From: Nitrincola alkalisediminis
GTDB taxonomy: Bacteria; Pseudomonadota; Gammaproteobacteria; Pseudomonadales; Balneatricaceae
Assembly (NCBI RefSeq): GCF_009821115.1
Contig: NZ_VYTY01000005.1
Location: forward strand, 1 to 64,000
Length of the DNA stretch: 64,000 bases
Reading direction: 5' to 3'
The notes below the pieces were generated by a model, which saw nothing but the letters and a program-made list of their open reading frames with translations, had not been told where the DNA came from and made no database searches. Below are positions 40,653 through 50,513 of the stretch, piece by piece. The position numbers and the translations under genes were made by a program. Every line of letters starts with the position of its first letter. Within the stretch, counting starts at the first letter, position 1.

Positions 40653-42680
40653 TTACGCACCGATGATGCCTTCGTCCTCACGGGTAATCACCAGAGTCGC
40701 AGAGCGTGGATACAGCGCCCCATCATGCGGCCAATGACTGACCAAGGAACCCTTGGCAAAGTCTTCTGGAGAGGTTGTCGCACCGGGATGCTGAACATTG
40801 ACGAACATGGTTTTTTGGTCAGGCGTCGTTACAACGCCCGTGATTTCTTGTCCAACAGGGCCGACCAAGAAACGACGGATAATCTTATTAACCGGGTCGG
40901 CGGCCAACATGGCATTGTTGCCAAACTGCTCCCATTTTCCAGTATTCACGACACTTTCGCTCATGTCGGTTTGAATCCATAAACGCGAATCTGCATCGAA
41001 CCACAAGCCATCTGGGCTGTTAAAGATATTGCCACCGTCCAAGCTGGCGCCAGCCAGATCCGAATCGGACTCAGGTCCAGCCAACACAAACAGATCCCAG
41101 TTAAATGACTTGGCATTCACCTGACCATCGGCTTCCGTCCAACGAACGATCTGCCCCCAGTCATTTTCCGCACGTGGGTTCGCTGCATCCGTTTCCGTAC
41201 GGCGGCTGTTATTGGTCAGTGTAAAATAAACATCCTTGGTCTTAGGATCCACGGCACCCCATTCTGGGCGGTCCATTTTAGTCGCACCGACGGTATCCGC
41301 CGCGAAACGTGTGTTGACCAGAACATCGGCTTGGCTGTTAAAGCCATTGGCCGGTGTTAAAGGCCCCATACCAAACACTAAAGGCAACCAATCGCCAGAG
41401 CCGTCTTCATTGAAACGCGCAACGTACAGGGTACCGTTGTCCAACAAATGACCGCCTGCTGTCTCCTTTTTGTAAGGCTGAGCACTGACGTATTTGTATA
41501 TGTACTCAAAACGCGCATCGTCTCCGGAGTAGCAAACAATTGGCTCACCTTCAACGGCAGGCTGGAACACAACGCCCTCATGTGCAAAGCGTCCAAGCTG
41601 CGTGCGTTTAACGGGCGCAACGTCTGGGTTAAACGGATCAATCTCGACCATCCAACCAAAAGCATTGGCTTCATTACGATAGTCTTCTGTCGCAGATGCC
41701 CCCTTCGGCGTCACATCATAACGTACGAATTCATCCGCGCCCGTGTCCGCCAATTCCCAAGCATAGCGACCTGAGCCTTCTTTCGTGACACCATAACGTG
41801 TTTGCTCACGCGGCTGCTCACCATGGTTAATGAAATACCCTGCCCAGTTTTCCTCTGCAGCCAAATAGGTATTCCATGGTGTGACACCGTGCGCACAGTT
41901 ATTTAAAGTGCCGCGTGTCTTTGTGCCGTCTGGGCTGAATTTTGTTTTTACAAAATCCGTGCCACGCACAGGACCACTGATCTCCATTTCGGTTAAGCCA
42001 TGAATACGGCGGTTGCGTGGATCGGCTTCAACAGCCCAGTCACCATTGGCTTGCTTTTTAACACGCACCACACTCACGCCATGGCCATGTATTTCTTTCA
42101 GAACTTCATCAGCATCACGTTGACCGTCGGCTTTGAGAGGTACGGCATTGCGAGATAACTCTTTTCCTTGGGCCGATGCATGCATAAAGCGTGGCTCAAC
42201 GTACTCATGGTTCATCACCAAGAGTCCGTCTTCAGAGCTGCCTTGATACGGATCTTTGCCTTCAATCGGGAAGAAGTGCATCCCGTCGTGATGGCTGCCC
42301 ACTTGATGCGCTTGATCTTCACCAGAATTGGTTAAAGGATCGAACGCTGGCTGATGACCTGAAATGGGCTGTCCCCAAGGCAACATAACCTGGTGCTTGT
42401 ATCCTTTTGGTAGGGTAACCGTATCTGCAGCGCTGACATCAATGGCTTCAAAACCAATTAAAGGCGAGTGTTTATTGCTGCCTGCTGCCGCCAAAGGTGA
42501 ATACGCCGTCGTTGCAAAAAAGCCCATCAACGCCGTGCCCAAGCTACCTTTCATCATTGTACGGCGTGACATGCGCTTCTCGATAATGCTTTGAAAGGAA
42601 GCATTATCGGAGTGGTTGCTTAGTGGCTCATCACCCTCGTGATTATCGATGCTCAAGATCGTGCTTTGTGTATTCTTCAT
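40653..42680 (-). CDS. phoX: Tat-exported PhoX-family alkaline phosphatase
   Basis: DUF839/PhoX family protein of 675 residues. PhoX enzymes are calcium- and iron-dependent periplasmic or secreted phosphatases that release phosphate from organic esters. The N-terminal signal has a twin-arginine motif SRRTMMKGS (residues 38-46) with a hydrophobic stretch and an AAA cleavage-type end, after an unusually long n-region. tatABC is in the same window. GGAGAAG precedes the start. A possible three-unit Pho box lies 10 bp upstream of a weak -10 at 42716-42721. A terminator follows at 40578-40621. Confidence 0.92.
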   Translation of the reverse strand: MKNTQSTILSIDNHEGDEPLSNHSDNASFQSIIEKRMSRRTMMKGSLGTALMGFFATTAYSPLAAAGSNKHSPLIGFEAIDVSAADTVTLPKGYKHQVMLPWGQPISGHQPAFDPLTNSGEDQAHQVGSHHDGMHFFPIEGKDPYQGSSEDGLLVMNHEYVEPRFMHASAQGKELSRNAVPLKADGQRDADEVLKEIHGHGVSVVRVKKQANGDWAVEADPRNRRIHGLTEMEISGPVRGTDFVKTKFSPDGTKTRGTLNNCAHGVTPWNTYLAAEENWAGYFINHGEQPREQTRYGVTKEGSGRYAWELADTGADEFVRYDVTPKGASATEDYRNEANAFGWMVEIDPFNPDVAPVKRTQLGRFAHEGVVFQPAVEGEPIVCYSGDDARFEYIYKYVSAQPYKKETAGGHLLDNGTLYVARFNEDGSGDWLPLVFGMGPLTPANGFNSQADVLVNTRFAADTVGATKMDRPEWGAVDPKTKDVYFTLTNNSRRTETDAANPRAENDWGQIVRWTEADGQVNAKSFNWDLFVLAGPESDSDLAGASLDGGNIFNSPDGLWFDADSRLWIQTDMSESVVNTGKWEQFGNNAMLAADPVNKIIRRFLVGPVGQEITGVVTTPDQKTMFVNVQHPGATTSPEDFAKGSLVSHWPHDGALYPRSATLVITREDEGIIGA

Positions 42681-42715
42681 CGCGCTTCTCCGCTGGATTC
42701 ATTGACAGTGGCAAA

Positions 42716-42760
42716 AGACTAATAAACAAGTGTTTCAGTTTGGGTGCATTTTTGTGACAA
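42716..42760 (-). promoter_or_regulatory. phoX: possible PhoB-dependent promoter of phoX
   Basis: Minus-strand reading gives three 7-mers at an 11-bp period, TTGTCAC (42754-42760), ATGCACC (42743-42749) and CTGAAAC (42732-42738), then exactly 10 bp, then TAGTCT as -10 (42716-42721). The first and last match the Pho half-site CTGTCAT in 4-5 of 7 positions, the middle one poorly. Spacing is right, so I give it moderate weight. Confidence 0.5.
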
Positions 42761-42777
42761 AAACGTTAAGTCCAAGA

Positions 42778-43443
42778 TCAACTCCAGTTTAAAATCGGCC
42801 ATTGCTGCGCTTGTGCTACGTGCAATAGCCTTTCATTCGGATTGACGGCCACGGGAAACTGAACCTTCTCTAATAAGGGAATATCATTGTGAGAATCTGA
42901 GTAAAAACGACTGATGACTTGCGAACCCGAGGTATTTAAACGCTCTAAGTAGGCATGATAATGATGGACTTTTCCTTCCTGATAACTCATAGGTAACAAG
43001 GGCTTACCCGTTAGTTTTCCGTCATGGTGTTCGACATCAATACCGATCACTCCATCAAAGCCCAACGCATTTGCAACAGGCTCAACCAAAAATACCTCAC
43101 TGGCGGAAATCATTAACAAATGCTCACCTTGCTGTCGTAGCTGGTGAAGCAAATGCACCGCATCCGCGTAAAGCAACGGGAGAATACGCTCAGAGACAAA
43201 ACGCTCAGCTTCGGCGTATACCTGCTTGGATTCACGACCTATTAAGGGTGACAAATTCAACGCCAAATAGGCGCCCATATCCAGATTGCCCTTTGCATAA
43301 GTCTCCATCATTTGCTGATGTTGATGTTTGAAGTCAGGGCTTGTGATCCAACCCAACTCATGCAAATACTCTGCCCAAAGCGCAGAGGAGTCGCCTTTAA
43401 TTAACGTGTGGTCCAAATCAAATACGGCTATTTTTTCGATCAT
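42778..43443 (-). CDS. HAD-IB family phosphatase
   Basis: 221-residue haloacid-dehalogenase-type hydrolase of the phosphoserine-phosphatase-like IB subgroup. Catalytic motifs are DLDHTL (nucleophile Asp near residue 9), the Ser of MISASE, and YSDSHNDIPLL with two acidic residues. Substrate unknown. It is the last gene of the AEP operon, 15 bp after the EamA transporter gene, so it may act on a phosphorylated product or a by-product of phosphonate breakdown; that link is by position only. Confidence 0.82.
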   Translation of the reverse strand: MIEKIAVFDLDHTLIKGDSSALWAEYLHELGWITSPDFKHQHQQMMETYAKGNLDMGAYLALNLSPLIGRESKQVYAEAERFVSERILPLLYADAVHLLHQLRQQGEHLLMISASEVFLVEPVANALGFDGVIGIDVEHHDGKLTGKPLLPMSYQEGKVHHYHAYLERLNTSGSQVISRFYSDSHNDIPLLEKVQFPVAVNPNERLLHVAQAQQWPILNWS

Positions 43444-43458
43444 TATTGCTTCTCAAGA

Positions 43459-44355
43459 TTAAGGTAATGCGACTAAAACCAAGCCCAGCATCATGATGGT
43501 TAAGGCTATCCACTTAATAGGGGACAAGACTTCCTTCAACCAGATTACGGCCAACAGTGCACCTATCGGAATCGATGCTTGGCGGAGCGCCACAACGTAA
43601 CTCACGTCTTGCGTATGCCCCATCGCAATCAGCACCAAACCATACGTGGCCAATACCATAGAACCTGCCATGATGCAGACACGCATATTGTTCTGCCATT
43701 GTTGGCGCAAGGCTTTGCGCTCAGTTGCAAACATAAAACAGCTCGGCAGCATCCATAAAAAAGCGGACCATGCCTGCAACACCATAAACACCATGCCTGC
43801 TGAAAAGGGCATCATCCCTTCTTGCCGCATCAGATCAATGGCATGTTTATCAACCCAGGAATACCCGACCGTGCCCAATACGGCTAACAACATAAAACCC
43901 AGCGCAGGCGTCATATAAAAACGCCAATGAAAGTCGCTGAGTCTTCGTAAGGGCAACAAGACACAGGCCGCGAAAATGAGAAACATCCCCAGCCAATCCT
44001 GAGTCGATAAATAGAGATACCCCCCCAACCATACCCCTACCCAAGGCACTAGGATCACGGGAAGGCCTCGCACCAAAGGATAGAGTACACTCACGTCTCC
44101 CCTCGCGTAGGCCCAGGCTAAACCCGCCATATAAATGCCCTGAAAGGCACCTGACAACAACCAGACTCCCCAAAATTCCAGAGGTAAGGCAAGCCAGTCC
44201 CTATAGATCAGCAACCAAGGACTAAAGACAATCGCCCCGGCCAACATCATTAGGGTGAAAAGTGCCAGTGACGGCTGTTGCTTTTTTCCTAAGAGATTCC
44301 AGCCTGCATGTAAGCAGGCTGAAACCAGTACCAGTGTCAGTGCAAGACTATTCAA
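43459..44355 (-). CDS. EamA/DMT-family membrane transporter
   Basis: 298-residue protein with ten hydrophobic helices in two similar halves, as in drug/metabolite transporters. The stop of phnX overlaps its start by 4 bp (ATGA), so it belongs to the AEP operon. It might export the acetaldehyde-, alanine- or amine-related by-products of AEP degradation, or be a second phosphonate carrier. The sequence does not tell. Confidence 0.83.
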   Translation of the reverse strand: MNSLALTLVLVSACLHAGWNLLGKKQQPSLALFTLMMLAGAIVFSPWLLIYRDWLALPLEFWGVWLLSGAFQGIYMAGLAWAYARGDVSVLYPLVRGLPVILVPWVGVWLGGYLYLSTQDWLGMFLIFAACVLLPLRRLSDFHWRFYMTPALGFMLLAVLGTVGYSWVDKHAIDLMRQEGMMPFSAGMVFMVLQAWSAFLWMLPSCFMFATERKALRQQWQNNMRVCIMAGSMVLATYGLVLIAMGHTQDVSYVVALRQASIPIGALLAVIWLKEVLSPIKWIALTIMMLGLVLVALP

Positions 44356-45179
44356 GGACGCTCTTCATTTGCTAAACGTAGGGTGATATCGTCTAGCACC
44401 TCAGGTAACTCGGCAATTGAGTCAATGACATAGTGCGCCCCTGAAGATGCCAAGGCTTGATGGGCAACAATCGCTTGCACATCCCGCTCCTCTTCACTCA
44501 GCGCCAACCACTGCGCCTCAGAATACCCCGTTTGATTGCCCGACACGGCCACTGCAACGGTCCACATCCCTGCATTTAGACCCTCTTCAATGCCCACAGC
44601 CGTATCGTCAACCTTGACACAGGCTTGCACGCAACTGACCTCCAACGCTTGCGCATTGGTTAAGCACATCCAAGGATAGGGGCGTCCAGCCGGAACATCG
44701 CTGGCACAGACGACCGAGTCCGGTGTAAAGCCTTGTTCAGCCATCGCAGGTAACAGACCTTGAATCATTTCACGGCTATAGCCCGTATTCACGCCAATCA
44801 AAATGCCCATGTCATCGCAGTACTCCATCACCAAATCAATGCCAGAAATCAACTGATGATTATCGGCAATGGCCGCAACCTGATGCACAACAAACGCATG
44901 GTAAAGCCGATCAATATCCTCATCCGTAGCCTTAGTGCCTTTCACTGCCAGCCATTCTTGTGCAATACGCGGCATAGCCAATAAGGCTTCTATATGCTCA
45001 CGCTTTTCTTTTCCCATGGGTGCCCGAGCCTCTGTGATGGAGATGGGCACGCCTTCTTCCGCAAATAAGGCTTGAAAGGCTTGAATCGGTGCCAAAGAAC
45101 CGAAATCGACGCAGGTTCCCGCTAAGTCCATAATCACAGCCTGTACAGGCCCCGTGTAACGTCTTTTATATCGGTACAT
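44352..45179 (-). CDS. phnX: phosphonoacetaldehyde hydrolase PhnX
   Basis: Cleaves the C-P bond of phosphonoacetaldehyde to acetaldehyde and phosphate, second step of AEP degradation. It is a HAD enzyme: nucleophile Asp in IMDLAGTCVDFG (near residue 18), the Schiff-base lysine region MGKEKREHI and the metal-binding VKVDDTAVGIEEG. 275 residues, usual for PhnX. It lies 12 bp after phnW and overlaps the EamA gene. Confidence 0.94.
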   Translation of the reverse strand: MYRYKRRYTGPVQAVIMDLAGTCVDFGSLAPIQAFQALFAEEGVPISITEARAPMGKEKREHIEALLAMPRIAQEWLAVKGTKATDEDIDRLYHAFVVHQVAAIADNHQLISGIDLVMEYCDDMGILIGVNTGYSREMIQGLLPAMAEQGFTPDSVVCASDVPAGRPYPWMCLTNAQALEVSCVQACVKVDDTAVGIEEGLNAGMWTVAVAVSGNQTGYSEAQWLALSEEERDVQAIVAHQALASSGAHYVIDSIAELPEVLDDITLRLANEERP

Positions 45180-45191
45180 CGAACCTCTCCT

Positions 45192-46328
45192 CTATTCAGA
45201 TTTCGTTGGTAGATGCTGCGCATCCAGTGTTACACCTAGGGTTTGGCACGCACTGGCAACAGCCAGGAGCACTTGATCCATTTCAGCTTCAAATAACTGA
45301 CCAATGCAGCCAATGCGAAAACTATCGACTTCGGTCAACTTACCGGGGTAAATCAAAAAGCCCTGCGCCTTAATGCATTGATAAAAATCGGAGAAGGAAA
45401 ATGCAGGATCACTTGGCGCAATAAAGGTGGTAATAATCGGTGACAACCACTCATCCTCTAACAGTGTGGCAAACCCCAACGCACGCATACCCGACACCAA
45501 TCGATCACGATTGCGGGTATAACGCGCCAAGCGTGCGGCCTGCCCGCCCTCTTCTGCATATTCATTAAGCGCCTGATGAAAAGCGGCCACTACATGTGTC
45601 GGAGGTGTAAAGCGCCATTGACCGGTTTTCTCCAAGTACTGCCACTGATCGTACAAATCCAAGGACAGTGACGGTGAGCGCGCTTCACAGACGGACAATG
45701 CCTGTCTCTCGATCAACGCAAAACCAAATCCAGGCACCCCTTCAAGGCACTTATTGGCCGAAGACACCAAGGCCGTGAAAGGTAATTGAGCTGCATCCAC
45801 AGGCAAGGCACCAAAAGCGCTCATCGAGTCCACAATCAACTGCCGCCCCTGCTCTGCAACCACCTGAGCGATACTGTCCAAGGGGTTGAGAATGCCTGAA
45901 CTGGTTTCACAATGAATCAACACCACATGTGTTATGGCGGGGTCATCGATTAATAGTTCCTCAACTTCATGAGGCAGCGGCGGTAAATAATCGCCCTTAT
46001 CCAGCGTGACGTGGGCATGACCCATACGCTGTAATATCTTCGCGGCACGTTGTCCATAGGCACCGTTCATCAACACTAGGGTTTTACTGGTACGATCAAG
46101 CAAGGTGGCAAACACGGCCTCAACCGCAAACGTACCGCTGCCCTGAATCGGAACACACACATGGGATGCCTGTGCATTGGCAATCATCAGCAGGCGTTGG
46201 CACACGTCTTTCGTAATTTCGTTAAAATCACTGTCCCACGAGCCCCAGTCGCGCAGCATGGCTTCTTTGACTCGGGTCGACGTCGTGAGTGGACCGGGCG
46301 TTAATAAGTAGGGTTCTTGTTTCATCAT
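45192..46328 (-). CDS. phnW: 2-aminoethylphosphonate:pyruvate aminotransferase PhnW
   Basis: PLP enzyme that converts AEP and pyruvate to phosphonoacetaldehyde and alanine. The N-terminal [10 protein letters not shown] and the PLP lysine in [15 protein letters not shown] are the family hallmarks. About 378 residues. I use the first ATG (MMKQEPYLL) rather than a TTG 9 bp upstream. It follows the permease gene by 34 bp and is followed by phnX. Confidence 0.94.
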   Translation of the reverse strand: MMKQEPYLLTPGPLTTSTRVKEAMLRDWGSWDSDFNEITKDVCQRLLMIANAQASHVCVPIQGSGTFAVEAVFATLLDRTSKTLVLMNGAYGQRAAKILQRMGHAHVTLDKGDYLPPLPHEVEELLIDDPAITHVVLIHCETSSGILNPLDSIAQVVAEQGRQLIVDSMSAFGALPVDAAQLPFTALVSSANKCLEGVPGFGFALIERQALSVCEARSPSLSLDLYDQWQYLEKTGQWRFTPPTHVVAAFHQALNEYAEEGGQAARLARYTRNRDRLVSGMRALGFATLLEDEWLSPIITTFIAPSDPAFSFSDFYQCIKAQGFLIYPGKLTEVDSFRIGCIGQLFEAEMDQVLLAVASACQTLGVTLDAQHLPTKSE

Positions 46329-46362
46329 TTCATCCAATCTACGGATAGAGTCGAAAGTAAAA

Positions 46363-48060
46363 TCAACGCTGACGCCATATCTGCGAGCGCTTCAGTATTA
46401 GGTGTGTACACATGGCGTGCAGAATTTTGACGACAACCGACGTCAGCAAAATCAACACGGACATGGCCGCTGCACTGGCAAAGTAACCTGCTTCATCCAA
46501 ATGCAGCACCGCAACCGATGCTAGACGTGTATCGGGTCCATAGAGGAAAATCACCGCCGACACGGTCGTCATGGCATTCACAAACAAATACACCGAAATA
46601 TCCAACACCGCTGGTAAGGAGGTGGGTAAGGTGACACGCAGATAGGTGCGCCAAAACGGCACTTTTAATGAAGCTCCGACCGCTTCAAACTCAGGGTCCA
46701 GCTGCTTTAAAGCCGTCATTGAGGTTAAATGACACACGGTATAAAAGTGCACCAGCGTATTCAAAACCAGAATCGCCAAGGTGCCATAGAGTATATTTAA
46801 AGGGTTGCTCGGATGGTTAAAGAAGAAAATATACGCCAAGCCGAGCACCATTCCCGGGACGGCCATCGGCAAGATTGCGAATAAATGCACCCACTGGCGC
46901 AACAGGCCAAACTCCTTCGTTTTTTCAACCATCCACGCCACGGTAAAAATAACCAACGTACCGATCACCGCAACACTGGATGCCATTTTTAACGAATTGA
47001 ACCAAGACTCCCAACCACTGCCGCCTAAGCCATCAAACTGATAATGACGCAAGGTATAGCTCAAGTTGTAAGGCCAGAACTGAATAAGGGATGCATAAAC
47101 AGCCGTGCCAATCATTAACAAAATGACAGCCGCAACGGAGAAGCACAAGAGCGCAAAAACCCAATCACGAACAGGAGATGGACTGGGCTGATACGGTACC
47201 GCACGTGCCGATAATTGAGCGGTTTGCTTACGTTGCACCCAGCGATCTGCGATAAAGGTTAAGACCGCAGGCAACAACAAAATCATACTCACCACGGCGC
47301 CCATCTGGAAGTTTTGTTGACCGACCACCTGCTTGTAAATGTCAGTTGCCAATAGGTTGTATTGCCCACCAATGATTTTCGGCACCCCAAAATCCGTGAT
47401 GGCAAGGGTAAATACCACAAACGCACACGAGATCAACCCATAGCGAATACCCGGCAAGGTCACGGTCAGAAACGTTCGCCACGCTGGTGTTTTTAAGGAG
47501 CGTGCCGCTTCATACAAACGTGCATCGCTGTTGGACAAGGCCGTCACCAAGATCATTAAGGCATGCGGAAAAATCCAGAAACACATACCTATGACAATCC
47601 CTATCGGACCGTAAATAGATTCACCGCCCAACAAACCTTTTAAATAGCCTTGATTACCAAAGATATATACCAAGCTAATCGCCGGTAACAACGAGGGCGC
47701 TAAAATCGGTAAGAGGGTTAACACTTTAAACACCCGCTTACCGGGCATGCAGGTGCGTGTGATGCCATAGGCACACACAAAGGCTAAGCTCACCACTAAA
47801 CACATGGTCATGATCGCGATGAAAAACGAGTTCGCGATTGAATTAACCAATGAAGGGGTTGAGAAGTAATGCCGATAATTGGCCAAGCCAATAAAGTCAC
47901 CCGCCGAGTTTTGCACACTTTTCAACAAGAGCGTGTATAAAGGAAAAACTAAGCCAATCAACATGAGGGCCAAGGCTATCAGCATCAAACCCAGTTTAAC
48001 CCAAGCCTCTTGATTGACACTAAAAAGGCCCGTGATGCGGGACGTTGTTAAGGTTGACAT
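46363..48060 (-). CDS. phnU: fused AEP ABC transporter permease (two permease domains in one chain)
   Basis: 565 residues with about twelve membrane helices in two homologous halves. Each half has an ABC-permease EAA loop: [14 protein letters not shown] near residue 185 and [15 protein letters not shown] near 460. It therefore does the work of the separate PhnU and PhnV permeases of Salmonella, as in the PhnU2-type family. Start at [11 protein letters not shown], 2 bp after the phnT stop; an ATG 12 bp earlier is possible. Confidence 0.9.
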   Translation of the reverse strand: MSTLTTSRITGLFSVNQEAWVKLGLMLIALALMLIGLVFPLYTLLLKSVQNSAGDFIGLANYRHYFSTPSLVNSIANSFFIAIMTMCLVVSLAFVCAYGITRTCMPGKRVFKVLTLLPILAPSLLPAISLVYIFGNQGYLKGLLGGESIYGPIGIVIGMCFWIFPHALMILVTALSNSDARLYEAARSLKTPAWRTFLTVTLPGIRYGLISCAFVVFTLAITDFGVPKIIGGQYNLLATDIYKQVVGQQNFQMGAVVSMILLLPAVLTFIADRWVQRKQTAQLSARAVPYQPSPSPVRDWVFALLCFSVAAVILLMIGTAVYASLIQFWPYNLSYTLRHYQFDGLGGSGWESWFNSLKMASSVAVIGTLVIFTVAWMVEKTKEFGLLRQWVHLFAILPMAVPGMVLGLAYIFFFNHPSNPLNILYGTLAILVLNTLVHFYTVCHLTSMTALKQLDPEFEAVGASLKVPFWRTYLRVTLPTSLPAVLDISVYLFVNAMTTVSAVIFLYGPDTRLASVAVLHLDEAGYFASAAAMSVLILLTSVVVKILHAMCTHLILKRSQIWRQR

Positions 48061-48061
48061 A

Positions 48062-49219
48062 CTAGTGACCATCCTGCCTGAACACACGACAACTGGCGGC
48101 GGGTAAGGTCAAATGGACGTCTTTGCCCAGTTGGATCTGATGCTGCACAGCCTCTGAATGCTGAATATCGACGCGCAACTGCACGTCGGCGCTCGTCACA
48201 TCACAGGTTAAGCGTAAAAAAGCACCTAAGTATTCAATATGGATCACACGTGCTTCGAGCTGCGAACTCGCCTGCCCTAAAGACGTCAATACCACCTCTT
48301 CGGGTCGGATCGCCAGATGCACGGGGCGTTTGTTTTCAAAAGCATGAGGCTGTGTGGTGTAGCGCTGCGCGCCGAGCATCACGGCCGTTGGAGAACACAC
48401 CTCTGCGCTCAAGAAATTCATATTGCCAACAAATTGAGCAACAAATGCACTCTTTGGATGACGATAGACCTCTTCTGGCGTTCCAATCTGCTCAATCACA
48501 CCGTGGTTCATTACCACAATACGATCCGCCATGGTTAAGGCCTCTTCTTGATCATGCGTCACCATCACCGTGGTCACACCCAAGGTCTTTTGCAAGGCTT
48601 TAATCTGTTGACGCAAATGCACACGCACCTGTGCATCCAATGCCGACAACGGCTCGTCTAACAACAGCAACCCTGGCTTCGTCGCCAAAGCCCTTGCCAA
48701 GGCCACACGCTGCTGTTGGCCGCCCGACAATTGCGCAGGATACTTTTTCTCAGACCCTTCCAAACCAATTAAACACATCAGCTCGTGCACACGTGCTTGC
48801 AGCGCCTGACGTGAGTGCCCTTGATTGCGCAAACCATAGGCAATGTTGTCTGCAATCGTTAAATTGGGAAACAAGGCATACGACTGAAACACGATGCCGA
48901 AATCACGCTGTTGTGGTGGCAAATGTGAGATTTCTTTACCCATTTGCACAATACGTCCGCTCGATTGAGGCTCTAACCCAGCAATCGCACGTAATAAGGT
49001 GGTTTTTCCACAGCCGGACGGCCCTAAAAAGCAAACAAACTCACCTTCATAAATGGTGAGATCGATGGTATTTAAGGCTACAAACGCACCAAAGGACTTG
49101 CTCAGCCCTTCAATTTCTAAACAAATTGACTCAGATACATCCGAATCCGGCATAAACGCCGTCTGTCCGACCAACGCCGCCAACGACGGTTGTTGCATTG
49201 TTCTCATAACATCACCCAT
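48062..49219 (-). CDS. phnT: AEP ABC transporter ATP-binding protein
   Basis: 385-residue ABC ATPase: Walker A GPSGCGKTT, signature LSGGQQQRVALARA, Walker B LLLDEPLSALD, and a C-terminal regulatory TOBE-like domain (LAIRPEEVVLT). About 30 residues precede the ATPase domain. It lies between the substrate-binding protein gene and the permease gene. A terminator-like hairpin at 49265-49292 upstream could lower its expression relative to phnS. Gene family (PhnT type) is inferred from the neighbours phnW and phnX. Confidence 0.9.
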   Translation of the reverse strand: MGDVMRTMQQPSLAALVGQTAFMPDSDVSESICLEIEGLSKSFGAFVALNTIDLTIYEGEFVCFLGPSGCGKTTLLRAIAGLEPQSSGRIVQMGKEISHLPPQQRDFGIVFQSYALFPNLTIADNIAYGLRNQGHSRQALQARVHELMCLIGLEGSEKKYPAQLSGGQQQRVALARALATKPGLLLLDEPLSALDAQVRVHLRQQIKALQKTLGVTTVMVTHDQEEALTMADRIVVMNHGVIEQIGTPEEVYRHPKSAFVAQFVGNMNFLSAEVCSPTAVMLGAQRYTTQPHAFENKRPVHLAIRPEEVVLTSLGQASSQLEARVIHIEYLGAFLRLTCDVTSADVQLRVDIQHSEAVQHQIQLGKDVHLTLPAASCRVFRQDGH

Positions 49220-49264
49220 TGAATCCCCAAGACCGCGTGATTAACACCCCGGCTTATCCTCGAC

Positions 49265-49292
49265 AAAAAAACAGCCCCACAAGGGCGGCTGC
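49265..49292 (-). terminator. attenuator-type terminator between phnS and phnT
   Basis: On the minus strand CAGCCGCCC-TTGT-GGGGCTG (one bulge) is followed by seven T residues. It lies about 95 bp after phnS and 45 bp before phnT. In ABC operons such structures let the abundant binding protein be made in excess over ATPase and permease. Confidence 0.72.
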
Positions 49293-49348
49293 TTTTCACC
49301 TAACCGTCTCGTGCTAGGGGCAAGCAGCCGTCTCTTGCGAGGGCTGTT

Positions 49349-49368
49349 ATCCCCGCGAAGACGGGGAT
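49349..49368. repeat. REP-like palindrome in phnS-phnT gap
   Basis: ATCCCCG and CGGGGAT flank a 6-base loop (CGAAGA). This shape is common in small repetitive extragenic palindromes of marine gammaproteobacteria. No second copy was noticed in the window, so the repeat nature is unproven. It may protect the 3' end of phnS mRNA. Confidence 0.5.
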
Positions 49369-49386
49369 CTACTGACTTGGCTCGAC

Positions 49387-50409
49387 TTATTTAGAGTCTG
49401 ACTTAGCATCGTAACGACGCTGCCATTCTTGAAGGATGCGATCACGATTCACGGCCGAGAAGGCGAAGTCGTTATCAATCATGCGCTCAACGATGTCTGC
49501 AGGATAATTCTCAATAGGCTTTGCCACTCCAGGCATCGCCACCACCGCATAACCTTCGTTGTAAAGCTCGTTGGCATCACGGCTGACAGCCCAATCCATC
49601 AAGGTTTTGGCCGCATCCATGTTCTTCGTGCCTTTCACAATGGCCGCGGCTTCCATATCCCAGCCTAAGCCCTCAGATGGGAAAACCACCTCTATCGGTG
49701 CACCTTGCGATTTCAAACGTGCGGCACGGAATGCGAAGGAAACACCGACAATTGCCTCACCGGATCCCGCCAAATTACATGGCGCTGAACCCGAATGCGT
49801 GTAGCGGCTGATGTTTTCATGCAGACCGTCCATGAATTGCCATGCTTTTTCTTCACCCCACAGCTGAATCCAGCTCGACACGTCCAAATACCCCGTACCA
49901 GAAGAACTTGGGTTTGGCATCACCACATGGCCTTTGTATTCAGGCTTGGTCAAATCCTCCCAGCTCGTTGGCATCGGCACGCCATGCTTTTCGCCTTCAA
50001 TCGTGTTGTAGCAAATTGCCGCCACCCATGCGTCCATCCCTACCCAAGCAGGTGGTGTGTTCGCATCGACAAACTTAGGATCCAGTAACTCAACGCCTTT
50101 GGGTGCATAGGGCTCTAACAACCCTTCTTCATCTAATAACAGCAAACTGGTCGCCGCCAATCCCCAAATCACATCGGCTCTTGGGTTATCCTTTTCAGCC
50201 AATAAACGCGCGGTCATAACCCCCGTAGAATCACGAACCCAACGAATAGAGATGTCTGGATGTGCTTGATTGAAACGCTGCGCGTACTTTTGTAAGTCAT
50301 CTGATTCAACCGCCGTGTACACGGTCAATTCGGTTGCCGAAGCCACCGTCGAGACACACAAAGCTGTCGCTAAAGCGAGCGTGGTTTTCTTAAAGGTAGT
50401 AAATGACAT
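49387..50409 (-). CDS. phnS: AEP ABC transporter periplasmic substrate-binding protein
   Basis: 340 residues: signal peptide (MSFTTFKKTTLALATALC..., cleaved near ASA-TEL) and a type II periplasmic binding fold of the Fe(III)/phosphonate class (LTVYTAVESDDL; NPSSSGTGYLD). Start chosen at the ATG with AAGGGGG upstream; the longer frame to 50475 would run through the promoter. First gene of the operon phnS-phnT-phnU-phnW-phnX-eamA-had. Confidence 0.9.
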   Translation of the reverse strand: MSFTTFKKTTLALATALCVSTVASATELTVYTAVESDDLQKYAQRFNQAHPDISIRWVRDSTGVMTARLLAEKDNPRADVIWGLAATSLLLLDEEGLLEPYAPKGVELLDPKFVDANTPPAWVGMDAWVAAICYNTIEGEKHGVPMPTSWEDLTKPEYKGHVVMPNPSSSGTGYLDVSSWIQLWGEEKAWQFMDGLHENISRYTHSGSAPCNLAGSGEAIVGVSFAFRAARLKSQGAPIEVVFPSEGLGWDMEAAAIVKGTKNMDAAKTLMDWAVSRDANELYNEGYAVVAMPGVAKPIENYPADIVERMIDNDFAFSAVNRDRILQEWQRRYDAKSDSK

Positions 50410-50428
50410 GAGTGAAGCCCCCTTGTAT

Positions 50429-50440
50429 TGGTATAGACCA
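50429..50440. promoter_or_regulatory. GntR/HutC-type operator at the phnS transcription start
   Basis: Palindrome TGGT-ATAG-ACCA. It fits the TGGTnTAnACCA pattern of HutC-subfamily GntR repressors (NagR-like sites). It begins 2 bp downstream of the phnS -10 element and so overlaps the expected start of transcription. No GntR gene is in the window. Confidence 0.68.
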
Positions 50441-50441
50441 G

Positions 50442-50475
50442 ATATTAAAAGCGACTTATGACAACTGCATGACAT
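50442..50475 (-). promoter_or_regulatory. phnS: PhoB-dependent promoter of the phn operon
   Basis: Minus-strand Pho box of two half-sites, ATGTCAT (50469-50475) and TTGTCAT (50458-50464), separated by 4 bp, then exactly 10 bp, then -10 TAATAT (50442-50447). Each half-site matches the E. coli CTGTCAT in 6 of 7 bases. Box-to-minus-10 spacing is the canonical one for PhoB activation. Confidence 0.78.
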
Positions 50476-50513
50476 TTTGATGAACTGTTAATTACGTTTT
50501 CTCATGAGCGAAA

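Noticed and set aside
44352-45179. phnX as a beta-phosphoglucomutase-like HAD enzyme
   Set aside because: The Schiff-base lysine region MGKEKREHI and the phnW neighbour identify phosphonoacetaldehyde hydrolase.
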